The notes under the pieces were generated by a model. The model searched no databases. It was not told the origin of the DNA and worked only from the letters and a program-made list of their open reading frames with translations. Of a DNA stretch of 64,000 bases, positions 51,677-60,409 are shown in pieces. This DNA comes from Paraburkholderia susongensis (GTDB lineage: Bacteria > Pseudomonadota > Gammaproteobacteria > Burkholderiales > Burkholderiaceae). The stretch's first letter is position 1. Each line of letters opens with the position of its first letter. A program made the translations under genes and the position numbers. The stretch lies in assembly GCF_900177725.1 (NCBI RefSeq), contig NZ_FXAT01000005.1, positions 496,001 to 560,000 on the forward strand, read 5' to 3'.

Positions 51677-51703
51677 ACGCGCGACGGGTATTCCGTCGCG
51701 CGT
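51677..51703. terminator. Bidirectional terminator between tetR and pcaC
   Basis: ACGCGCGACGG/CCGTCGCGCGT with loop GTATT. On the minus strand it is followed by seven T residues, so it mainly ends the pca operon. It can also stop tetR transcripts. Confidence 0.85.
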
Positions 51704-51739
51704 CTTCTGAATCAGGCAGAAAGCTACAGCCTGCTGGCT

Positions 51740-52141
51740 TTACGGCTTGGCAGCAGCGGCCGCCGCATCGTCTTCGCGGAACAGCTTGTCGGCAAGATGG
51801 AACGCCGAATTGGCCGCCGGTACGCCGCAATAGATCGCGGTTTGCAGCAGCACTTCCTTGATCTGCTCGCGCGTCACGCCATTGTTTTTCGCGGCGCGCA
51901 GGTGCAGCGCGAGTTCCTCGCTGCGGTTGAGCGCAACCATCATCGCAATGGTCAGCAGGCTGCGCGTATGGCGCGGCAGGCCGTCGCGCGTCCAGATCTC
52001 GCCCCACGCATAGCGCGTGATGAGGTTCTGGAATTCCTCAGTCAATTCGGTGCGGTTCGCGAGCGAACGGTCGACGTGAGCGCTGCCGAGCACCGCGCGA
52101 CGCACACCGAGTCCGGCTTCGTAACGGTCTTCGTCGTTCAT
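51740..52141 (-). CDS. pcaC: 4-carboxymuconolactone decarboxylase
   Basis: 133 residues, the usual length for stand-alone PcaC. Family stretches are YEAGLGVRRAVLGSAHVDRSLANRTELTEEFQNLITRYAWGEIW, RSLLTIAMMVALNRSEELALHLRAAKNNGVTREQIKEVLLQTAIYCGVPAAN and FHLADKLF. It converts 4-carboxymuconolactone to beta-ketoadipate enol-lactone in the protocatechuate branch. Its start overlaps the pcaD stop (ATGA). It is the last gene of the operon. Confidence 0.94.
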   Translation of the reverse strand: MNDEDRYEAGLGVRRAVLGSAHVDRSLANRTELTEEFQNLITRYAWGEIWTRDGLPRHTRSLLTIAMMVALNRSEELALHLRAAKNNGVTREQIKEVLLQTAIYCGVPAANSAFHLADKLFREDDAAAAAAKP

Positions 52142-52929
52142 TTCGTCTCCGTAAGGAAGTCGAGCACGGTCTTCGTGAAAGCATCCGCCTTCTCGATGTT
52201 GGAAATATGCGAGGCGTCGAGTTCGACGTAGCGCGCGCCCGGAATCGCCTGCGCGAGTTCGCGGCCTTGCGCGGGCGTGGCGGCGAGGTCGTGCGTGCCG
52301 CTGATCACGAGCACCGGCACCTTGATGCCGGGCGCTTCGGGACGCAGGTCGGCCGCGTCGATCGCGTCGCAGTTCGATGCGTAGCCTTCCTTATCGGTAT
52401 GCACGAACACGTCGCGGATCATCGCGAGCACGACCGGCTCATGCTCGATATAGCCGGCCGTAAACCAGCGCGGCAGCACCGCGTCGGCGAGCGCGAGCAT
52501 GCCTTCGCTGCGTGCCTTCGCGGCGCGCGGCACCCACACTTCCGGCGAGCCGATGCGTGCGGCCGTGTTGCACAGCACGACACGCTCGAAGCGCTCGCCG
52601 TGACGCGCGGCGAGCGCGATGCCGGTCAGGCCGCCCATCGACACGCCACAAAAATGCGCGCGCGCGATCTTCAGCGTATCCATCAGGCCGAGCACGTCGC
52701 CGGTCAGTTGCTCGATCGTGTACGGCCCTTTCGGCGCTTCAGAATGACCGTGGCCGCGCGTGTCGTAGCGCAGCACGCGAAAGTGCTTCGACAACGCCGC
52801 GACTTGCGGCGTCCACATGGACAGATCGCTGCCGAGCGAATTCGACAGCACGATCCACGGCGCGTGGCCGTGACGGTCGCCGTCGATGCGATAGTGAAGC
52901 TCGGTGCCGTTGACTGCGGCGTAGGGCAT
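52138..52929 (-). CDS. pcaD: 3-oxoadipate enol-lactonase
   Basis: 263 residues from MPYAAVNGTELHYRIDG, with AAGGAG upstream. An alpha/beta hydrolase with oxyanion region VLSNSLGSDLSMW, RYDTRGHGHSEAPKGPYT, nucleophile elbow GVSMGGLTGI, acid in ISGTHDLAATP and His in DASHISNIE. It hydrolyses the enol-lactone to beta-ketoadipate. It lies 5 bp after pcaB and overlaps pcaC, giving a tight pcaBDC cluster. Confidence 0.94.
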   Translation of the reverse strand: MPYAAVNGTELHYRIDGDRHGHAPWIVLSNSLGSDLSMWTPQVAALSKHFRVLRYDTRGHGHSEAPKGPYTIEQLTGDVLGLMDTLKIARAHFCGVSMGGLTGIALAARHGERFERVVLCNTAARIGSPEVWVPRAAKARSEGMLALADAVLPRWFTAGYIEHEPVVLAMIRDVFVHTDKEGYASNCDAIDAADLRPEAPGIKVPVLVISGTHDLAATPAQGRELAQAIPGARYVELDASHISNIEKADAFTKTVLDFLTETK

Positions 52930-52934
52930 GCCGG

Positions 52935-54314
52935 TTACTCCTTGGAATGGGCGCGCTGCGCGCGCGTGGAATGAAGCGCCAGCGCAGCGTCCACATATGC
53001 GTGCGCCTGGCCGACGTATTGAGCGGGATCGAGCAGCACTTTCAGGCGCTCGGGGGAAAGATGAGCGGTGACTTCCGCATCGGCGGAGAGCACGTCGAAC
53101 AGCGTCTTGCCGTCGCGGATCGCCGCTTTCGACGCGCGCTCCACGAGATGATGCGCGTCGAGCCGGCCGATGCTGTCGCCGAGCGCGAGCATGACCGCTT
53201 CGCCGAGAATCAGGCCGTGCGTGACGTCGAGATTGGCGGCGAGACGCGCCACGTTCACGTTGAGGCCGGCGGCGATCTGTTCGATATTGGCGAGCGCGCC
53301 GCCCGCGAGGCGGGCGAGATCGGGCAGCGCGTCCCATTCGGCCTGCCAGCCGCTGAGCGCGCGCTCGTGCTCCTGCACCATGCCGGCAAACACTGTCGCG
53401 ACGAGGCCCGGCGCGCGCGTCGCGGCCGTCAGCACCGCCGCGCAGCCGACCGGGTTGCGCTTGTGCGGCATCGTCGACGAACCGCCCTTGCCGGCCGCGG
53501 CCGGTTCCGCGAGTTCGTCGATTTCGGTCTGCATCTGCAGGGAAATGTCGCGCGCGATCTTGCCGAGCGTGCCGATCAGCATGCCGAACAGCGACGCCGT
53601 TTCGGCGATGCGATCGCGCTGCGTATGCCACGGCAGCGTCGGCACCACGAGACCGAGTTCCTGAGCGAGCGAGCGCGTGACCTGCGGCGCCGCATCGCGC
53701 AGACTTGCGAGCGTGCCGGCCGCGCCACCGAATTGCAGCACGAGCACGCGCTCGCGCAATGCATCGAGCCGCTCGCGATGACGCAGCAGCGCATCGAGCC
53801 ACTGCGCGAATTTGAGGCCGAGCGTGATCGGCAGCGCCTGTTGCAGCCAGGTGCGGCCGATCATCGGCGTCGCGCGATGGGTGGCCGCGAGTTTCGCGAT
53901 CGCATCGCAGGTGGCTTGCAAACCGCTGTCGAGCAGATCGAAGGTGTCGCGCAGTTGCAGCACCGTCGCCGTGTCGATGATGTCCTGGCTCGTCGCGCCC
54001 CAGTGCACGTATTTTCCCGCCTCGGCATCGGCTGCCTTGACGCGCGCGGTGAGCTGCTTGACGAGCGGAATCGCGAGGTTGCCGCCGAGCGCGGCGTCGC
54101 GCGCGAGCGCTTCGGCGTCGAGCTGATCGGCCTGGCAGGCCGCCTCGATCGCGGGCACGGCGGATTCGGGAATGACTTTGTGTGCTGCCGAAGCGCGCGC
54201 GAGCGCGGCTTCGACATCGAGCATCCGTTGCAGCGTGGCACGCGGCGCCCAGATGTCGTTCATCGGCTGTGTGCCGCAAAGAAGGCCCGTCAGACGGGCG
54301 CTGGAGTCGAGCAT
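52935..54314 (-). CDS. pcaB: 3-carboxy-cis,cis-muconate cycloisomerase
   Basis: 459 residues from MLDSSARLTGLLCGTQPMNDIW. A fumarase/adenylosuccinate lyase superfamily member with the signature GSSTMPHKRNPVGCAAVLTA and the conserved KYVHWGATSQDIIDTATVLQLRD. It makes 4-carboxymuconolactone from carboxymuconate. The ribosome site is weak, and an in-frame extension to 54374 exists but starts poorly. The ring-cleavage genes pcaGH are not in this window. Confidence 0.93.
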   Translation of the reverse strand: MLDSSARLTGLLCGTQPMNDIWAPRATLQRMLDVEAALARASAAHKVIPESAVPAIEAACQADQLDAEALARDAALGGNLAIPLVKQLTARVKAADAEAGKYVHWGATSQDIIDTATVLQLRDTFDLLDSGLQATCDAIAKLAATHRATPMIGRTWLQQALPITLGLKFAQWLDALLRHRERLDALRERVLVLQFGGAAGTLASLRDAAPQVTRSLAQELGLVVPTLPWHTQRDRIAETASLFGMLIGTLGKIARDISLQMQTEIDELAEPAAAGKGGSSTMPHKRNPVGCAAVLTAATRAPGLVATVFAGMVQEHERALSGWQAEWDALPDLARLAGGALANIEQIAAGLNVNVARLAANLDVTHGLILGEAVMLALGDSIGRLDAHHLVERASKAAIRDGKTLFDVLSADAEVTAHLSPERLKVLLDPAQYVGQAHAYVDAALALHSTRAQRAHSKE

Positions 54315-54631
54315 GGTCACGTCGATGTTCGAGGGAACGGAGATGAAGAATGGGCGCGGCGTGTAGCGTCTCAAGGCAGGCGCGGCTGCGTGCTCACTGC
54401 CGTGCTTCGCGCTGACGCTCGCTCAGGCGCATGACATGCATGCTGTCGCGTTGCATGCCGGTACGCACTGGTGCACGTCGTTGCGTATTTTGCGCCAAAC
54501 GCGGCAAACACGTTGCCGAAGTCGCTAGGCCAGCGCTGACGAAGCGTTTGCTCCATCAGCGCTGGCCTGTTCGCAAAACACTATGCGCCACGTGGGTGGC
54601 GGCATTGACGCCGCCACGCCTCAGCCAACCA
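54315..54631. other. Gap between pcaJ and pcaB with two perfect hairpins
   Basis: A 317-bp stretch. It holds AGGCCAGCGCTGA/TCAGCGCTGGCCT (54527-54568, 13-bp arms, 16-bp loop) and GTGGCGGC/GCCGCCAC (54596-54617, 6-bp loop). A GCATG-rich section lies near 54429-54463. The hairpins may end or attenuate the pcaIJ transcript before pcaBDC. No gene is seen. Confidence 0.6.
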
Positions 54632-55291
54632 TCAGGCTGCGCGCGCAGCCTGCGTGCCGTCGGTCATCGGCACGCCGGTCAGCTTGAGCAACTCGGCGAA
54701 ATCGATGTCCGAGAAAATCTCGCGCACCACCAGGCCTTCCTTCGTCACGTCGATCATCGCGAGGTCCGTGTAGATACGGTTCACGCACCCGATGCCCGTC
54801 ACCGGGTATGAGCACTCAGCAGTGATCTTGCTTTCGCCTTGCTTGGTCAGGTGTTCCATCATCACGTAGACCTGTTTCGCGCCGATCGCGAGGTCCATCG
54901 CGCCGCCCACGGCCGGAATCGCGTCGGGCGCGCCGGTGTGCCAGTTCGCGAGATCGCCCTTCGCCGACACCTGGAACGCGCCGAGCACGCAGAAGTCCAG
55001 ATGGCCGCCGCGCATCATCGCGAACGAATCGGCGTGGTGGAAGTAAGCGCCGCCCGTCAGCAGCGTGACGTGCTGCTTGCCGGCGTTGATCAGTTCGTCG
55101 TCTTCCTCGCCCTTCGCGGGCGCCGGGCCCATGCCGAGCAGGCCGTTTTCGCTGTGCAGGAAGATTTCCTTGTCGGCGCCGAGGTGGTTCGCCACCAGCG
55201 TCGGCACACCGATGCCGAGGTTCACGTAAGCGCCTTCAGGAATATCCTGGGCAACGCGCTTCGCCATTTCATCGCGGGTCAGTTTCTTCAT
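54632..55291 (-). CDS. pcaJ: 3-oxoacid/3-oxoadipate CoA-transferase subunit B
   Basis: 219 residues from MKKLTRDEMAKRVAQDI, with GGAGACCGAC upstream. It is the beta subunit of a class I CoA-transferase: GAYVNLGIGVPTLVANHL, catalytic Glu in HSENGLLGMGPAP, and AIGAKQVYVMMEH. With PcaI it activates beta-ketoadipate with CoA from succinyl-CoA. It begins 13 bp after pcaI. The linkage to pcaBDC favours beta-ketoadipate over acetoacetate as substrate. Confidence 0.9.
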   Translation of the reverse strand: MKKLTRDEMAKRVAQDIPEGAYVNLGIGVPTLVANHLGADKEIFLHSENGLLGMGPAPAKGEEDDELINAGKQHVTLLTGGAYFHHADSFAMMRGGHLDFCVLGAFQVSAKGDLANWHTGAPDAIPAVGGAMDLAIGAKQVYVMMEHLTKQGESKITAECSYPVTGIGCVNRIYTDLAMIDVTKEGLVVREIFSDIDFAELLKLTGVPMTDGTQAARAA

Positions 55292-55304
55292 GTCGGTCTC
55301 CGAA

Positions 55305-56012
55305 TCAGGCAGCAGCGTCGTGAGGATTGGGCGTCGGGGCATGTGCCGCTTGCGGCACTTCGATCACGCGTTGCACGAAAATGCCGGGCGTGACGATTTC
55401 TTCCGGGTCGAGCCCGCCGAGCGGCACGACTTGCGACACCTGCACGATCGCGGTTTTCGCCGCGCTCGCCATGATCGGGCCGAAATTGCGCGCCGTCTTG
55501 CGATAGATCAGGTTGCCCCAGCGGTCGCCCTTGTACGCCTTGATGAGCGCGAAGTCCGCATGCAGCGGCGCTTCGAGCACGTAATGCCGGCCGTCGATCA
55601 GGCGGGTTTCCTTGCCTTCGGCGAGCTTGGTGCCGTAGCCGGTCGGCGTGAAGAAGCCGCCGATGCCGGCGCCCGCCGCGCGGATGCGCTCGGCGAGATT
55701 GCCTTGCGGCACGAGTTCGAGTTCGATTTCGCCGGCGCGATAGAGCGCGTCGAACACATACGAGTCGGTCTGGCGCGGGAACGAGCAGATGATCTTGCGC
55801 ACGCGCTTCGCCTTGAGCAGCGCGGCGAGGCCGATGTCGCCATTGCCCGCGTTGTTGTTGACGATGGTGAGCTCGCGCGCGCCTTGCTCGATGAGCGCGT
55901 CGATCAGCTCCGACGGCATCCCTGCCGTGCCGAAGCCGCCGATCATGACGGTCGCGCCGTCGTGGACATCGGCGACCGCCGACTGCAGTGACTCGAAAAT
56001 CTTGTTGATCAT
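55305..56012 (-). CDS. pcaI: 3-oxoacid/3-oxoadipate CoA-transferase subunit A
   Basis: 235 residues from MINKIFESLQSAVADVHDGAT, with AAAGGAAATTCGAC upstream. It is the alpha subunit of a class I CoA-transferase, with the glycine-rich VMIGGFGTAGMPSELIDALIEQGARELTIVNNNAG and the GNLIYRKTARNFGPIMASAAKTAIVQVSQVV stretch. It is the first gene of the pcaI-pcaJ-(gap)-pcaB-pcaD-pcaC series and diverges from a LysR gene. Confidence 0.9.
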   Translation of the reverse strand: MINKIFESLQSAVADVHDGATVMIGGFGTAGMPSELIDALIEQGARELTIVNNNAGNGDIGLAALLKAKRVRKIICSFPRQTDSYVFDALYRAGEIELELVPQGNLAERIRAAGAGIGGFFTPTGYGTKLAEGKETRLIDGRHYVLEAPLHADFALIKAYKGDRWGNLIYRKTARNFGPIMASAAKTAIVQVSQVVPLGGLDPEEIVTPGIFVQRVIEVPQAAHAPTPNPHDAAA

Positions 56013-56408
56013 GTCGAATTTCCTTTGGGGGCGCTACGTGCCGCTGAGCCGGCGGCCGTGACCGGCAAGGCTCGCGCGGAACAGTCTCCGGGCATGCTGG
56101 CGACGGCTCGCGAAGTTGGGAGCGGGCTGGCGCCTTCGGTTCGTTCACGGTTGAATTGTTCGTTACATGAACAGTGATTCGTTTAGCGAACGTTCCAGCG
56201 ATTATGGTTGTCCTTTGGGCGGGTTGTCAAGGCAGGGAAATCCCCTTCATCATAGGTCGTTGCGCGCGACAAAGACGGCTTCCCTGGCTCACGAAAAAGC
56301 CCGCTGTACGTACTTCCAGTATCCTTAAGGGCGATTTTTGATCTACCCTTTATGGCGATACCGAATAGACATGGTCAAGCCGCACCCGCCCGCAAACCGA
56401 CAGCAAGC
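56013..56408. other. Divergent pcaI/lysR promoter region
   Basis: A 396-bp region holding the palindromes listed at 56157-56190. The lysR reading frame stays open upstream to 56352, so the gap may be shorter if that start is used. Nothing else is seen. Confidence 0.5.
56157..56190. promoter_or_regulatory. Operator-like palindromes upstream of pcaI
   Basis: TGTTC-N7-GAACA at 56157-56173 is followed directly by TTCG-N5-CGAA at 56178-56190. They lie about 145 bp upstream of pcaI and over 150 bp upstream of lysR. They could serve the LysR protein or an IclR-type PcaR. Confidence 0.6.
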
Positions 56409-57338
56409 ATGTCCGAAACACAACTGGATCTGAACCTGATCCCCTATCTGGTCGCGATGGAAGACACGCGCAACGTGAGCCGCGCCGCCGAGCAGCTCGG
56501 CGTGAGCCAGCCGCGCGTGAGCACCGCGCTCGGCCGTCTGCGCGAATACTTCGACGACCCGCTCTTCGTGCGCACGTCCAAAGGCATGGAGCCGACGCCG
56601 CGCGCGCTCGCCATCCTGCCCGCCGCACGCGACGCGCTGCTGCGCATCGAAAAAGGCATGCTCGACGTGCAGGACTTCGACCCGGCCACGAGCACCCATA
56701 CGTTCTCGATCGCCCTGTCCGATGTCGGCGAAATCGTGTTCCTGCCGAGGCTCCTGCAACTGTTCGCCGAGCGCGCGCCGTTCGCGAATCTGCGCTCGGT
56801 CACGGTGTCGCCGTCGCAGGTGGAACGCGGGCTCGAATCAGGCGACGTCGACCTCGCCATCGGCTATTTCCCGGATCTGTCGGGCAACAACTTCTTCCAG
56901 CAGCGGCTTTTCACGCACCGCTTCATCTGCCTGATGCGCAGCGATCACCCGCTGTCGAAGGGGCCGCTCACGCTCGAGCAATACGTGGCGTCGGGGCACG
57001 CGGTCGTGCGCGCCGAGGGACGCAGCCAGGAGGTGCTCGAGCAGTACCTCGAAAAGAAGCGCATCAAGCGCCGCGCGGTGCTGGAAACGCCGCATTTCAT
57101 GAGCCTGCCGTTCATCCTCGCGCGCACCAACCTGCTCGCAACCGTGCCGCACGCAATCGGCTTCGCGTACGTGTCGGAGCATGCGTCGATCATGCTCGTC
57201 GAGCCGCCGCTGCCGTTGCCGCGCTTCGATCTGCGGCAGCACTGGCATCGCAAGTTTCATAACGATCCGCGCGGCAGCTGGCTGCGCGGCGTGGTCTCCG
57301 AACTCTTCAACGACGCGATGGACGAGTGGCCGAAGTAA
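56409..57338 (+). CDS. LysR-family regulator divergent from the pca genes
   Basis: 309 residues from MSETQLDLNLIPYLVAMEDTRN. An ATG at 56352 in frame is possible, as neither has a strong ribosome site. The helix-turn-helix is VSRAAEQLGVSQPRVSTALGRLREYFDDPLFVRTSKGMEPT, of the NodD/NahR-like subgroup. The C-terminal effector domain includes SGDVDLAIGYFPDLSGNNFFQQRLFTHRFICLMR. Its place facing pcaI suggests it controls beta-ketoadipate degradation, but it is not the usual IclR-type PcaR. Confidence 0.9.
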   Translation: MSETQLDLNLIPYLVAMEDTRNVSRAAEQLGVSQPRVSTALGRLREYFDDPLFVRTSKGMEPTPRALAILPAARDALLRIEKGMLDVQDFDPATSTHTFSIALSDVGEIVFLPRLLQLFAERAPFANLRSVTVSPSQVERGLESGDVDLAIGYFPDLSGNNFFQQRLFTHRFICLMRSDHPLSKGPLTLEQYVASGHAVVRAEGRSQEVLEQYLEKKRIKRRAVLETPHFMSLPFILARTNLLATVPHAIGFAYVSEHASIMLVEPPLPLPRFDLRQHWHRKFHNDPRGSWLRGVVSELFNDAMDEWPK

Positions 57339-57495
57339 CGGCTCCCGGCGCAAACCCGGCGCGGTCCGGGCGCAGGCGCCCCGACAGCCAAAGGGGGCAT
57401 CGATACCCCTGAGCGCAAAACATGGAACAATGACCGCAGTTACTGACCCCGCGCGCCCCGTGCAGCGTCGGCGCGCGCTCCAGGAGGAACGACGC

Positions 57496-58137
57496 ATGAC
57501 CAGCAGCAAGGCAGAAAACAACACCCCACCCGCAGCGGTCGTGGAACGCCCGAGCCGCGAAGAAGCTGAGGCAGCCGTTCGCGTGCTGTTGCGCTGGGCC
57601 GGCGACGATCCGCAGCGCGAAGGGCTGCTCGATACGCCCGCGCGGGTGACGCGCGCGTACGAGGAGTTCTTCGCGGGCTACCAGACCGACCCGCGCGATA
57701 TCCTTGCCCGCACCTTCTCCGAAGTGGACGGCTACGACGAAATGATCGTGCTGAAGGACATCCGCTTCGAAAGCTATTGTGAGCACCATATGGTGCCGAT
57801 CATCGGACGCGCGCACGTCGCCTATCTGCCGCAACACCGGGTGGTGGGCATCTCGAAGCTCGCGCGGCTTGTCGATGCGTTCGCGAAGCGCCTGCAGATC
57901 CAGGAAAAGATGACGGTGCAGATCGCCGATACGCTGAATGAGGTACTGCAACCGGCGGGCGTCGGCGTGATTCTCGAAGCCGCGCACCAGTGCATGTCGA
58001 CGCGCGGGGTGCACAAGGCCGGCGTCACGATGGTGACGTCGCGCATGCTCGGCACGTTCCGCACCGATCCGTCGACGCGGCGGGAGTTTCTGTCGATCGT
58101 GGGGAGTCCGGAGGGAATGGCGGTGCCGAATACGTGA
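57496..58137 (+). CDS. folE: GTP cyclohydrolase I
   Basis: 213 residues from MTSSKAENNTPPAAV, with AGGAGGAAC upstream. It makes dihydroneopterin triphosphate, the first step to folate and pterin cofactors. Zinc ligands are in SYCEHHMVPIIGRAHVAYLP and HQCMSTRGVHKAG. YDEMIVLKDIRFES and GISKLARLVDAFAKRLQIQE are also typical. No other folate genes adjoin, so it may be a paralogue or serve a pterin-dependent enzyme elsewhere. Confidence 0.95.
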   Translation: MTSSKAENNTPPAAVVERPSREEAEAAVRVLLRWAGDDPQREGLLDTPARVTRAYEEFFAGYQTDPRDILARTFSEVDGYDEMIVLKDIRFESYCEHHMVPIIGRAHVAYLPQHRVVGISKLARLVDAFAKRLQIQEKMTVQIADTLNEVLQPAGVGVILEAAHQCMSTRGVHKAGVTMVTSRMLGTFRTDPSTRREFLSIVGSPEGMAVPNT

Positions 58138-58218
58138 GCGGGGCGAGGCCCACTCCCCCCGCACGCCAGGGCCTTGCGCGCGCATGCCGGCCCAACAGCA
58201 GGAACAGGAGCGCCTCAA

Positions 58219-59256
58219 TTGGTAGAGTTTCCGTCGTCGGCGGTTTCAACCTGGGGCAGCGCAATCGTGTTCGTCAACGTATTGCTGACGCGCCTCGGCG
58301 TGCCGATTCCCGCCGTCCCCATGCTGCTTTTCGCGGGCTCGGCAATCGCCGCCGGTACCCTGTCGTTCTGGCCGATCCTCGGCGCCGCGGTGCTCGGCGC
58401 GCTGATCGGCGACGGCACCTGGTTCACGGCCGGCCGTCTCTATGGCCGCAAGCTGCTTGCCGCGCTCGGCCGCCTGTCTCCCGCAATCGATGCCAGAGTC
58501 GAAATAGCGCGCTCGCTATTCGAGCGCTATGGCGTGCCGCTCGTGTCGATCTCAAAGTTCGTGCCCGGGCTCGGCCTCATCACGCCGCCGCTGATGGGCA
58601 CGACCGCCGTCGATATCCGCATCTACGCACTGTGGGATTTCGCAAGCGCGCTCGCCTGGGCGACATTCTGGCTGCTCGGCGGTGCCGCGGTGGAAAGAGA
58701 GCTGCATATGCTGCGCGCGCTGGTCGAGTCGCGCGGCGGCACGCTCGCCGATATCCTGCTTGCCGCGGCGCTCGCTTATCTGCTTTACCGGTTATATCTG
58801 CGCTACCGCGAGCGGCGCCTGTTCGCGCGCGCCGCATCGATGCCGCGCGCATCGAGGACCGCGCGCGGCTGGCGCCGCATGGCGCCGTCCAGAGTGCTCG
58901 ATGCCCGTCCGGGCGCGCTGATGGTCGACTCGCTGAGCGGCATTCCCGGCGCGCTCGCGCTCGATCCCTACTCGCCCGAGCAGATCGACGGCGCGCTGTG
59001 CACGCATGACATGGTGATCTATTGCATCTGTCCGGACAGCGCAACCGCGCTCGAAGTCACTCAACGCATGCGCAACCACGGCTATACGCGGATTCGCGCA
59101 CTGCACGGCGGCCTCGACGCATGGCAGCGGCGCGGCTTTCCGGTCGGATTGCTGGCGGGTGCGGATGGACAGGTTGCGGATCAAGCGGCCCCGCCGTTGC
59201 CGGGCGACACGCAAGGCTCGATCACGTTGCGTGGTTTCGCGCCGCGCAGCGCTTAG
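58219..59256 (+). CDS. DedA-family membrane protein fused to a rhodanese domain
   Basis: 345 residues from a TTG (LVEFPSSAVSTWG) placed eight bases after AGGAG. A TTG at 58174 is an alternative. The N-terminal 190 residues are DedA-like, with VLLTRLGVPIPAVPMLLFAGSAIAAGTLSFWPIL, GDGTWFTAGRLYGRKLL, FERYGVPLVSISKFVPGLGLITPPLMG and three or more helices. The C-terminal 110 residues form a rhodanese module (RVLDARPGALMVDSL, active Cys in VIYCICPDSATALEVTQRM, ALHGGLDAWQRRGFPVG). DedA proteins are linked to lipid flipping and membrane energetics. The sulfurtransferase partner is unknown. Confidence 0.88.
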   Translation: MVEFPSSAVSTWGSAIVFVNVLLTRLGVPIPAVPMLLFAGSAIAAGTLSFWPILGAAVLGALIGDGTWFTAGRLYGRKLLAALGRLSPAIDARVEIARSLFERYGVPLVSISKFVPGLGLITPPLMGTTAVDIRIYALWDFASALAWATFWLLGGAAVERELHMLRALVESRGGTLADILLAAALAYLLYRLYLRYRERRLFARAASMPRASRTARGWRRMAPSRVLDARPGALMVDSLSGIPGALALDPYSPEQIDGALCTHDMVIYCICPDSATALEVTQRMRNHGYTRIRALHGGLDAWQRRGFPVGLLAGADGQVADQAAPPLPGDTQGSITLRGFAPRSA

Positions 59257-59545
59257 CGCGCGAATCGCGTTGCAGCAGGCTGAGCGGCGTGCCCGCCAAG
59301 CCGGCGGCCCACGGCTGGCGTCCATCTGGCGCGTCATGCCGGCTCTGGCGACAGGCACAACATCATGCACGGCCGGCAGCGCAGCGAAAGCGTCTGCCAT
59401 GCCACCCTCGTCGCCTTCTTTCGCAGACGCTCCTTTCGCGCGGTCGCTGCACTGCGACATACATCCGTGTCGAGATTCGAGCATGGCCAAGGCGCGCCTC
59501 GTCGACTCGCCGAAAACTTGCATCACGCGCAATCAGTGCAGCAAA

Positions 59546-60409
59546 TCAGTGCAGCAATCCAGCCGCCGCGCGCATGCGGCGCTTGCGCTCCCTGCCGAGC
59601 CAAAGCAGTGCGGCATCCATGTCGTCGGCCCCGGCGAGCAATGCGGCATGCTCGCGTAACAGCGCTTCGCTTGAGACCGTATCGTTTAGATGGCCGAAGC
59701 GTTCCTGAATTCGCTTCAAACGTTCGAGCGTGCGTTGATGGCTTCCCTTCAGCACCGGCCCGAAAAACTCGAACAGATAACGCAGTTTCTTGCCCGCCTT
59801 CCTGACATCGTGAAAGGCGGCGTAGTTCGAGCGCTTCGCGCGGCTCGCGCGTTTGATGCGCGTTTCTAGCGACCGCTTCGATGCGCTCACACGCCGAGCG
59901 GCAAATTTGCGCAGTGCAATGCGCGGCTCCTGGTTGCTGTCCAGTTCCGCCGACGTGCTCGCGAACGCCTCCTGCAGCAGACGCTTGACGTCCGCGTTCG
60001 ATAACGTTTCGCGGCTGAGCGCGAGTGTCTCGCCGCGCGCCGCCTCGAGTTTGGGCAACAGTTCGCCTGCGCCGCTGTCGCTCTGCGCGAGCAATTCGAT
60101 CAGGATGTCCCAGTCGCGCGTCTTACCGGCCGCTGTCGCGAGAAATTGGAAGACTGCGCGCTGGCGGGCGTTCTCGCCCTTATCGAGCAGAGGCGCGAAT
60201 GCCCACCACAACGACCGCAACCGCCGCAGCGACACCCGCAGCTTGTGCAGCGCTTCGGGTGATGTGTCTTCACGCACCGCTTCGGCCAGTTCGATCACCT
60301 GGCCGATCAGCGGCGCGGCATAGGACGCAAAAGCCTGCTGCGCCGAGGATTCGCCCACCGGCGGGCTGGCTGCTTCGCTGTCTTGCTTCATCGACGCCCC
60401 ATGGAACAT
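59546..60409 (-). CDS. CHAD-domain protein (polyphosphate-binding type)
   Basis: 287 residues from MFHGASMKQDSEAASPP, with GGAAGGAAGGTC upstream. An ATG at 60391 is an alternative. A CHAD domain is helical and rich in conserved His, Arg and Lys: SPEALHKLRVSLRRLRSLWWAF and YAAFHDVRKAGKKLRYLFEFFGPVLKGSHQRTLERLKRIQERFGHLND. CHAD domains bind inorganic polyphosphate. It is divergent from a phosphate transporter, with a PPK2 kinase beyond, which supports a polyphosphate role. No CYTH domain is fused. Confidence 0.9.
   Translation of the reverse strand: MFHGASMKQDSEAASPPVGESSAQQAFASYAAPLIGQVIELAEAVREDTSPEALHKLRVSLRRLRSLWWAFAPLLDKGENARQRAVFQFLATAAGKTRDWDILIELLAQSDSGAGELLPKLEAARGETLALSRETLSNADVKRLLQEAFASTSAELDSNQEPRIALRKFAARRVSASKRSLETRIKRASRAKRSNYAAFHDVRKAGKKLRYLFEFFGPVLKGSHQRTLERLKRIQERFGHLNDTVSSEALLREHAALLAGADDMDAALLWLGRERKRRMRAAAGLLH

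Noticed and set aside
57391..57410. A GGGG ... CCCC stem after the lysR gene
   Set aside because: Short arms, a long loop and no T tract, so it is not called as a terminator.
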